A DNA stretch of 64,000 nt, taken from positions 248,001 to 312,000 of the forward strand of contig NZ_JABWRF020000004.1 of assembly GCF_014268805.2 (NCBI RefSeq). Direction: 5' to 3'. Origin of the DNA: Pseudomonas farsensis (GTDB taxonomy: Bacteria > Pseudomonadota > Gammaproteobacteria > Pseudomonadales > Pseudomonadaceae). Both the position numbers and the translations under genes were made by a program. The stretch's first letter is position 1; each line of letters starts with the position of its first letter. Shown here piece by piece: positions 53,135 to 62,500 of this stretch. The notes beneath the pieces are model-generated. The model saw only the letters and a program-made list of their open reading frames with translations, was not told the origin of the DNA and did not search any database.

Positions 53135-56100
53135 ATGAGCGTGATGGACAACCTGGCGCTGGTACAGCGCTTCATCCGCCTGCCGGAGCACCAGCGCAAG
53201 GCGTTCTACGAAAAACTTGCCAGCAAGGGCATGAGCCTTGCGCAGCTGCCTATCCCGGCGATGCGCGCAGAGTTCACGCGGTTACCGTTGTCGTTCGCCC
53301 AGCAGCGCCAATGGTTCATCTGGCAGATGGAACCCGAAGGCGTCGCCTACAACTTGCCAGTGACCCTGCGGCTGCGAGGCCCCCTGCATATCGTAGCGCT
53401 GCAGCGCAGTGTCGAAGCTCTGGTAGGCCGGCATGAGAGTTTGCGCACGCTTTTCGATGAAGACAGCCAGGGTGCCTGGCAGATCGTAGGCCCCGCCGCA
53501 GTGGCGCCGATCGAGGTGCAGGCGGCGGTGTCGGGCGAGCAGAGTGCTCAGATCAGGGCGTTCGTCGAGGGTGAGGGGCTGCGCCCGTTCGATTTGCGTA
53601 GAGGCCCGCTGCTACGTTTGAAGTTGCTGCGCCTGAATGATGACGATCACGTGCTGGCCATGACCTTGCATCACATCGTCTCCGACGGCTGGTCGATGCA
53701 GGTCATGGTTGATGAGCTGATTCAGGGTTACGCGGCCTTCAGCGAAGGGCGCGAGCCGCTGTTCGCTGAGCTGGCGGTTCAGTACGCCGACTACGCATTG
53801 TGGCAACGCGCCTGGATGCAAGCGGGCGAGCAGGCTCGGCAGTTGGCTTACTGGACCGCGCGCCTGCGTGCCGACCAACCGCTGCTGGAGTTGCCCGGGG
53901 ATCGCCCGCGCCCTGCGCTGAGAAGCAGTGCCGGGCGCCGGGTGGACATCGCGCTGCCACCGGCGACTGTAGCGGCGCTCGGAGAACTTGCCAGGCGCCA
54001 GGGGGCGACGCTGTTCATGGCGCTGCTGGCGTCCTTTGAGGTGCTGCTCTATCGCTACAGTGGCCAGCAAGATCTGTGCGTCGGAGTACCTGTAGCCAAT
54101 CGTAACCGCAGCGAGACGCGCGGCTTGATCGGTTTTTTTGTCAATACTCAGGTGCACCGTGCCCAGCTCGACCCGGCGCAGGGCTTCGAGCTGCTGCTTA
54201 GCCAGGTCAAGGACGGTGCGCTGGGGGCTCAGGCCCATCAAGATCTGCCCTTCGAGCAGTTGGTCGAGGCTTTGCAACCCGAACGCAGCCTGAGCCATAG
54301 CCCGTTGTTCCAGGTGATGTTCAATCACCAGAGCCAGTCGCGCGGGAGTCAGTCCAGCCAGTCTTTGGCGGCGATCGCAGTGAGTGCCGTTGATTGGGAG
54401 GTGAAAAGCAGCCAATTCGACCTCACGCTGGAGACTTTCGAGGCCGATGAAGGCGTGACGGCTGCGCTGACCTACGCCTGCGATCTGTTCGATGAAGAAC
54501 GCATCACGCGCATGGGCCGGCACTGGTGCAACCTGTTGGGCAGCATCGTTGCTGATCCTGCCCAGGCGTTGGCAGAGTTGCCGATGCTTGAGCCCGAAGA
54601 GCGCGAGCAGGCATTGCTCGGCTGGAACGCCACCGCTACCGAATACCCGCTGGATACGCCAGTACAACGGCTGATCGAGGCACAGGTCCAGCGCACGCCA
54701 CAGGCCGAGGCGCTGGTCTTTGGCGATGTTCGCCTGAGCTACGCCGAGCTGGATGCCCGCGCCAACCAGCTCGCCCATCACCTCGTCGGGCAGGGCGTTG
54801 GCCCTGATGTACTGGTTGGCATCGCAGCCGAGCGCAGCATCGAAATGGTGGTTGGCTTGCTGGCAGTGCTCAAGGCCGGCGGTGCCTACGTGCCGCTTGA
54901 CCCAGAGCTGCCAGCCGAGCGATTGGCGTACATGTTCGAAGACAGCGGTATCGAACTGCTGCTGACCCAGAGCCACCTGAGCCTGCCGATGCCGGCTGGC
55001 CTCAAGTTACTCGCCTTGGACCAGTTGGACCTGAGCGCCTACCCAACGACCAACCCAAACATCACCGTCGCCCCGGAAAACCTGGCCTACGTGATCTACA
55101 CCTCCGGCTCCACCGGCAAGCCCAAGGGCGCCGGCAACCGCCACAGCGCGCTGACCAACCGCTTGTGCTGGATGCAGCAGGCCTACGGGCTGGATGGCAG
55201 TGACACCGTGCTGCAAAAGACCCCGTTCAGCTTCGACGTGTCGGTATGGGAATTCTTCTGGCCGCTGATGACCGGCGCACGCCTGGCCGTTGCCGGCCCA
55301 GGCGATCACCGCGACCCGGCGAGGCTCGTTGAGCTGATTCAGCAGTACCAGGTCACCACGCTGCACTTCGTACCTTCGATGCTGCAGGCCTTCCTGACCG
55401 ACGCTGGGGTGAGCAACTGCACGGGCCTCAAACGCATCGTTTGCAGTGGTGAAGCGCTGCCGGTGGACGCCCAGCAACAGGTCTTCGCCAAGCTGCCGCA
55501 GGCAGGCCTGTACAACCTGTACGGCCCAACCGAGGCCGCCATCGACGTCACCCACTGGACCTGCCGCGAAGAAGGCGCCGACACCGTGCCGATTGGCCAG
55601 CCCATCGCCAACCTTGCCACCTACGTGCTGGACAGCGAGCTGAACCCAGTCCCAACCGGCGTGATTGGCGAGCTGTACCTGGGCGGTGAAGGCCTGGCGC
55701 GCGGTTACCACCGCCGCCCTGGGCTGACGGCCGAGCGCTTTGCCACCAGCCCGTTCGGTTGTGGCGAGCGCCTGTACCGCACGGGCGACCTGGCCCGCCA
55801 GCGTGCCGATGGGGTCATCGAATACGCGGGGCGCATCGACCATCAGGTGAAGATTCGCGGGTTGCGTATCGAGCTGGGTGAAATCGAAGCGCGGCTGATG
55901 GAACAGCCGCAGGTGCGTGAAGCGGTGGTGCTGGCGGTCGAGATCCTGGGCAGCCAGCAGCTGGTGGCCTACCTGGTGCCGCAGCAAGGGGTCGACCCGG
56001 AAGGTCTGCGCGAGGTCCTCAGGGGCAGCCTGCTGACCCACCTGCCGGACTACATGGTGCCCAGCCACTGGGTGCTGCTTGACGCGCTGCCGCTGAGCCC

Positions 56101-56488
56101 GAACGGCAAGCTGGAGCGCAAGGCGCTGCCGCGCCCGGACGTCAGCCAGGCACAGGCCAGCTATGTGGCGCCGCGAACTGAGCTGGAGCAGCGCATTGCA
56201 GCTATCTGGCAAGAGGTACTGCAAGTCGAGCGCGTTGGGCTTGACGATGACTTCTTCAGCCTTGGCGGTCATTCATTGCTCGCCACCCAGGTCATCGTAC
56301 GCTTGCGTGAACGGCTTAACCTCGACATGCCACTCAAACAGCTGTTCACCGCAGTCAACCTCGCCACCTTCTGCGAGCAGGCCGCGCAGCTCAAGGCTGG
56401 CGGCCAGTCTATCGAAGACGAATTGGCTAAATCTTTAGAGGCCCTCAAACGTTTATCTGGAGGTGAGCTTGAAGAGCTAATTTCCTAG
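53135..56488 (+). CDS. Single-module pyoverdine NRPS, C-A-T (Ser)
   Basis: 1117 residues. C at 50-490 (LCL type, HHIVSDG near 179), A at 499-1002, T with GGHSLL near 1044, and a tail rich in leucine and glutamate (SIEDELAKSLEALKRLSGGELEELIS) that could dock to the next protein. Pocket code DVWHVSLIDK, serine. No E domain, so L-Ser, matching the LCL domain that opens the next protein. Its ATG follows the previous stop directly, with GGAGG 8 nt upstream. Most of its A domain is a copy of the serine A-domain repeat and is a mosaic. A free-standing single elongation module inside a pyoverdine NRPS operon is uncommon. Confidence 0.9.
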   Translation: MSVMDNLALVQRFIRLPEHQRKAFYEKLASKGMSLAQLPIPAMRAEFTRLPLSFAQQRQWFIWQMEPEGVAYNLPVTLRLRGPLHIVALQRSVEALVGRHESLRTLFDEDSQGAWQIVGPAAVAPIEVQAAVSGEQSAQIRAFVEGEGLRPFDLRRGPLLRLKLLRLNDDDHVLAMTLHHIVSDGWSMQVMVDELIQGYAAFSEGREPLFAELAVQYADYALWQRAWMQAGEQARQLAYWTARLRADQPLLELPGDRPRPALRSSAGRRVDIALPPATVAALGELARRQGATLFMALLASFEVLLYRYSGQQDLCVGVPVANRNRSETRGLIGFFVNTQVHRAQLDPAQGFELLLSQVKDGALGAQAHQDLPFEQLVEALQPERSLSHSPLFQVMFNHQSQSRGSQSSQSLAAIAVSAVDWEVKSSQFDLTLETFEADEGVTAALTYACDLFDEERITRMGRHWCNLLGSIVADPAQALAELPMLEPEEREQALLGWNATATEYPLDTPVQRLIEAQVQRTPQAEALVFGDVRLSYAELDARANQLAHHLVGQGVGPDVLVGIAAERSIEMVVGLLAVLKAGGAYVPLDPELPAERLAYMFEDSGIELLLTQSHLSLPMPAGLKLLALDQLDLSAYPTTNPNITVAPENLAYVIYTSGSTGKPKGAGNRHSALTNRLCWMQQAYGLDGSDTVLQKTPFSFDVSVWEFFWPLMTGARLAVAGPGDHRDPARLVELIQQYQVTTLHFVPSMLQAFLTDAGVSNCTGLKRIVCSGEALPVDAQQQVFAKLPQAGLYNLYGPTEAAIDVTHWTCREEGADTVPIGQPIANLATYVLDSELNPVPTGVIGELYLGGEGLARGYHRRPGLTAERFATSPFGCGERLYRTGDLARQRADGVIEYAGRIDHQVKIRGLRIELGEIEARLMEQPQVREAVVLAVEILGSQQLVAYLVPQQGVDPEGLREVLRGSLLTHLPDYMVPSHWVLLDALPLSPNGKLERKALPRPDVSQAQASYVAPRTELEQRIAAIWQEVLQVERVGLDDDFFSLGGHSLLATQVIVRLRERLNLDMPLKQLFTAVNLATFCEQAAQLKAGGQSIEDELAKSLEALKRLSGGELEELIS
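54605..56172 (+). repeat. Serine A-domain repeat, copy 4 (mosaic)
   Basis: Aligned without gaps to copy 1 (offset 15688) and copy 3 (offset 7857). From about 54950 to 55935 it follows copy 1, including FGCGERLYR and the silent changes in TTNPNITV. From 55936 to 56172 copy 1 has diverged and this copy matches copy 3. The switch point lies just after the REAVVLAVE codons. Confidence 0.92.
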
Positions 56489-56502
56489 CGAGGAGTGTGG
56501 GT

Positions 56503-59500
56503 GTGCAAGAGTTGATCGGGGCGGTAGGGAAGCTTTCGCCAAAGGAACGCAAGGCTTTGGCGGTTTTGCTGAAAAACAAGGGGATCAACCTCTTCAGCGT
56601 CGCTCCGGTTTTCCAGCGCCATGGTGATGAGCCATTGCTGCTGTCCTACGCCCAGGAGCGGCAATGGTTCCTGTGGCAGCTTGACCCGCAAAGCACCGCC
56701 TATCATGTCCCCGCAGCCCTGACCTTGCACGGCGAACTGGACCTCACGGCCCTGAGGCAAAGCTTTCAGGCCTTGGTCCAGCGCCACGAATCCCTGCGTA
56801 CCACGTTCGTGCACAATGGCCATCAAGCCCTGCAACACGTCGCCGCTGAGGCCGATGTGCAGATGTCGGTGGACGACCTACGCGCTGCCCGTCCAGACCC
56901 CTTGGCGCTCAAGGCCTTGGTCGAGAGCGAAACCCAACGGCTGTTCGATCTTGAGCGAGGCCCGTTGTTGCGTGTTCGCCTGCTACGTCTGGCCGACGAA
57001 GAGCAGGTGCTGGTGCTCACCCAGCATCACAGCGTCTGCGACGGCTGGTCGATGCAGATCATGATCCAGGAATTGATGCAGGCCTACGCGGCCTTCAGCC
57101 AGGGCCAGCAGCCGCAGTTCACCGCGCTGACCGTGCAGTATCCCGATTACGCGCTGTGGCAACGGCAATGGATGGACGCTGGCGAGCGACAGCGGCAGCT
57201 GGACTACTGGGTACGCCAGCTGGATGGGGAGCAGGCTGTGCTGGAACTGCCGCTGGACCGCCCGCGCCCGGCCGAGCGCAGCCATGCTGGGGCGCGGCTC
57301 GATATACCGTTGACCAGTAATTTGGTTGCCAGCCTGCGCGCCATGGCGCAACGCGAAGGCGTCACGCTGTTCATGCTGCTGCTCGCGTCGTTCCAGACCT
57401 TGCTGCACCGCTATAGCGGCCAGGCGTCGATTTGCGTCGGTGCGCCCACCGCCAACCGTAGCCGGGTTGAAACCGAAGGCCTCATCGGCTATTTCGTCAA
57501 CACTCAGGTACTCAAGGCCGATTTCACCGTAATCGACAGCTTCCGTGCGTTGCTGGCCCAAGTTAAGCAGACCGTCCTTGATGCCCAGGAGCATCAGGAC
57601 TTGCCGTTCGAGCAGTTGGTTGAAGCGTTGCAGCCCGAGCGCAACCTCAGTCACAGCCCGTTGTTCCAGGTCATGTTCAACCATCAGCGTGACAGCGCTG
57701 GCGAGCAATCGCTCGCCCTGGGCGGGCTGCGCATCGAGCAGATGCCACTGGAACGCACCACCGCGCAGTTCGACCTGACACTCGATACTCAAGAGGGCAG
57801 CAGCGGCCTTTATGCCAGCCTGACCTACGCCACCGACCTGTTCGACGCCAGCACCATCGCTCGCCTGGCCCGCCATTGGCAGCAGTTGCTGGCCTCGGTG
57901 GTGGCCGAGCCTGGCCAGCGCATTGGCGCCCTGGCACTGCTTGATGCCGAAGAGACCGCTGCCCAACTTGCGCAGTGGAACCCCAACCCTGCCCGTTTCG
58001 AGGTGGGGCAGTGTCTGCACCAGTTGATCGCCGCTCAGGCCGCAGCCCGCCCTGAGGCGATTGCGCTGACTTACCAGGGCGAACATTTGAGCTATGACCA
58101 GCTCAACCGCCGCGCCAATCAGTGGGCGCATCGCCTGATCGAGTTGGGTGTCGGCCCGGATGTACTGGTGGGTGTTGCCGTGCAGCGCAGCCTGGACATG
58201 GTGGTTGGTTTGCTGGCGGTGCTCAAGGCCGGTGGTGCCTACCTGCCGCTGGACCCGCAATATCCCGAAGACCGCCTGGCCTACATGATCGAGGACAGTG
58301 GCATCGAGCTGGTGCTCAGCCAGGGCGAAGTAGCTGGCCAGTTGCCGCTGCCGGCGACGATGCGCTGCCTGCTGCTCGAAGACGCCCCGCAGGGGCTGCC
58401 GGACAGCGACCCGCAGGTGGCTACTGGGCCTGACAACCTGGCCTATGTGATCTACACCTCAGGCTCTACTGGCAAGCCCAAGGGCACTTTGCTGGCACAC
58501 CGTAACGTGCTGCGCCTGTTCAGTGCCACCGAGCACTGGTTCGGCTTTACTGGCGACGATGTGTGGAGCCTGTTCCACTCGTACGCCTTCGATTTCTCGG
58601 TGTGGGAGTTGTTTGGCGCGCTGCTGTACGGCGGGCGCGTGGTGGTGGTGGCCCAGGATGTGAGCCGTTCGCCTGAAGACTTCTACCAACTGCTGTGCGC
58701 TGAAGGCGTGACGGTGCTGAACCAGACGCCCTCGGCGTTCAAGGCGCTGATGCCTGTGGCCTGCGAGGCGGCTTCGGCCAGCAACGCGTTGCGTCATGTG
58801 GTGTTTGGCGGCGAAGCGCTGGATGTCTACAGCCTGCGGCCGTGGTTCGAGCGTTTTGGCGATTGCCAGCCGCAGTTGATCAACATGTACGGCATCACCG
58901 AGACCACGGTGCATGTGACCTACCGGCCAATCAGCCTGGCGGACCTGGGGCAGGCCGCTAGCAGTCCGATTGGCGAGCCGATAGCGGACCTGAGCTGGTA
59001 CTTGCTGGATGCCGACCTGAACCCGGTGCCCAAGGGCTGTGTGGGGGAGTTGTACGTGGGTCAGGCGGGCTTGGCGCGGGGTTACCTGAACCGCGCAGCG
59101 CTGACCGCGACGCGGTTTGTTGCCGACCCGTTCGGCCCGGCGGGTGCTCGGCTGTACCGTACCGGCGACTTGGCGCGCAACCGCGCTGACGGGGTGATTG
59201 AGTACATCGGTCGGATCGACCATCAGGTGAAGATCCGAGGTTTCCGCATCGAGCTGGGTGAAATCGAAGCCCGTCTGCAACAGCAGCCAGAGGTGCGCGA
59301 TGCGCTGGTGCTGGCAGAAGACGGCCAGTTGGTTGGCTACGTGGTAACGCAGGAAGTGGTGGTGTCAGAGCAGCAAGGCGCACTGCGCGATCACCTGCGC
59401 ATGGCGCTACGCGGGCACCTGCCGGATTACATGGTGCCTGCGCACCTGTTGTTCCTGGCGAATTGGCCGTTGACGGCCAATGGCAAGCTGGACCGACGTG

Positions 59501-62500
59501 CGCTCCCCAAGCCTGATGCGAGCGTGTTGCAGCAAGACTATGTGGCACCACAAAGCGAGCTGGAGCAGCGTATTGCGGCTATCTGGCAGGATGTGCTCAA
59601 GCTTGAGCGGGTAGGGCTGGACGATAACTTCTTCGAGCTGGGCGGGGACTCGATCGTTTCCATCCAAGTAGTCAGCCGGGCGCGGCAGGCCGGCATCCGC
59701 TTCACCCCCAAGGCGCTGTTCCAGCAGCAGACCGTCCGCGGTCTTGCTCAGGTCGCTGAGCAAGGGGTGGGTGCCCGGGTCGCCGAGCAGGCGCCCAGCA
59801 GCGGTTCGCTGATTTTGCTGCCGATCCATCAACACTTTTTTGCCAGTGCTATCCCTGAGCGTCACCACTGGAACCAGTCTGTGTTGCTCAAGCCGACCCG
59901 TCGCCTTGAAGGCAGTCGCTTGGAGCAGGCATTGCAAGTGCTGGTCAAGCACCACGACGCCCTGCGTTTGCGCTTTAGCGAACAGCATGGCCAGTGGGCA
60001 GCACGCTTTGCCTCCGTTGATACCGCGCAGGCGCTGCTCTGGCAGGTTGACCTGGATGACCTTCAGGCGCTGGCTGCCGTTGGTGACCAGGCCCAGGCCA
60101 GCCTGGACCTGAGCAACGGCCCACTGTTGCGCGCGGTGCTGGCGACCTGTGCCGATGGCGAACAGCGCTTGCTGCTGGTCATCCATCACTTGGCAGTAGA
60201 CGGGGTGTCCTGGCGAATCCTTGCTGACGACCTGCAGAATGCCTACGCCGGGCACGCCTTGCCGGCGCGCACCAGTTCACTGCAGCATTGGGCCGCGCGC
60301 CTTGCTGAGCATGCGCAAAGCCCGTCGGTGCAGGGCCAGTTGGGCTTCTGGCAGCAGCAATTACAAGGCTTGTGCCCTGATTTGCCGCAGGCGCGCTCTG
60401 GCGCATCGCTCAGCCAGCGCATGGCGCACAGCGTGCAGACCCGCCTTGATAAAGACCTCACCCGGCAGTTGCTGCAGCAGGCGCCCGCAGCCTATCGCAC
60501 ACGCATCAATGACCTGCTGCTCACCGCGCTAGCGCTGGTGATCACGCGCTGGACTGGCCAGTCATCGATGGCTGTGCAGTTGGAGGGCCATGGTCGAGAA
60601 GCGTTGTTCGACGACATTGACCTAACCCGCACCGTTGGCTGGTTCACCAGCCTCTACCCGTTGCGCCTGGTTCCCGCCGAAGGGCTGGGTGCGTCGCTCA
60701 AAGCGATCAAGGAGCAATTGCGCGCGGTCCCTGAAAATGGCCTGGGCTATGGGCTGTTGTGCCATCTGGGCGGCGCACCTGCGGCTGCGGCGCTGGCCGG
60801 TCAAGTGATGCCACGCATCACCTTCAACTACCTTGGGCAGTTCGATGCAGGGCACGATTCCGCGGACACATTGCTGCTGCCCGTTGGTGAAGACGGAGGT
60901 GCCGAGCGCAGCGCCGACGCGCCCCTGGACAACTGGCTGACGATCAACGGTCAGGTCTATGACGCAGAGCTGCGCCTGGGCTGGACCTTCAGTCGCGAAA
61001 TGTTCGACATCGAACAGATGCAGGCACTGGCAGACGCCTACGGCGATACTCTGGCCGAACTGGTCCGGCACTGCTGTGATGGCCAATCGAGCGGCCTGAC
61101 GCCTTCCGATTTCCCGTTGGCGCGCCTGACCCAGAAGCAGCTCGACCAGTTGCCCCTGGCCGTGAGCCAGGTCGAAGACCTGTATCCAATGGCGCCGATG
61201 CAGCAGGGCATGATGTTCCACACCCTGTTCGAGGACGCTGCCAGCGACTACATCAACCAGATGCGCCTGGATGCCGACGGCCTTGATCGCGAACGCTTCA
61301 TGCAGGCCTGGCATGACACACTGGCCGCGCACGATATCCTGCGCACTGCGTTCCTCTGGGAAGGCGAGTTGGCCGAGCCGCTGCAGGTGGTGCACAAACA
61401 GGTGCTCATGCCGTTCCAGCAGCACGACTGGCGCGGCCGTGCCGACCTGGCGGCAGCGCTGGACGCGCTGGCCGTTGCTGACCGCGAGCAAGGCTTCGAC
61501 CTGGCGCGCGCGCCGTTGCTGCGCATGGCGATGGTGCGCACGGGTGAGCAGTCCTACCACCTGATCTACACCAACCACCACATCCTCATGGACGGCTGGA
61601 GCAATTCGCGCCTGCTCGGCGAGGTGCTGCAGCGTTATGCGGGCCAGGCATTGCCGCCCGCCAAGGTGCGCTACAGCCAGTACATCGAGTGGCTGCAAGG
61701 CCAGAACATGGCCGCCAGCAAGGCATTCTGGGGCGCGCAGCTGGCGAGCTTGGAAGAGCCGACCCGGTTGGTGGACGCGTTGCCACGCCCTGGCGCAGGC
61801 CGACATGGTCAGGGCGAATGCCTGCGCAGCCTCGATGCTGCGCAGACCGCGCGGTTGAATGCCTTCGCGCGCGACATCAAGGTGACCCTCAATACGTTGG
61901 TGCAAGGCGCCTGGGGGCTGCTGCTGCAACGCAGCACCGGCCAGGATAGCGTGTGCTTTGGTGCGACCGTGGCCGGGCGTCCGGCCGACCTGAAGGGGGT
62001 CGAGGAGCAGATCGGGCTGTTCATCAATACTTTGCCGGTCGTGGTCGGGCCATCCCCGGCGCAGCCGTTGGACCAGTGGCTGCGGGCGCTGCAAGGGCAA
62101 AACCTGGCGTTGCGCGAGCATGAGCATACGCCGTTGTTCGAGATTCAGCGCTGGGCCGGGCAGGGCGGTGAAGCGTTGTTCGATAACATTCTGGTGTTCG
62201 AAAACTACCCCGTGGCCGAGGCCTTGCAGAATGCTGCACCGCCCGGGCTGAACTTCGGTGCCATTGCCAACCACGAGCAAACCAACTACCCCTTGACCCT
62301 GGCCGTAGGCCTGGGCGAGCACCTTGCCCTGCACTTGAGCTACGCCCGTAACCTGTTGCGTGACGATAGTGTCGAGCAGATGCTCGGCCAACTCTGTCGC
62401 TTGCTGCTGGCCATGGCCGAGCATGGCCAGGGCGCGGTGGGCGACCTGGTTCAGCTTGATGCGCAGCAGATTGCCCAGACCCTGGCGCTGGGTCAGGTCG

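Noticed and set aside
38938..56172. The four 1.3-1.6 kb repeats as insertion sequences or other mobile elements
   Set aside because: They are in-frame A-domain coding sequence with intact core motifs, with no terminal inverted repeats, target duplications or transposase.
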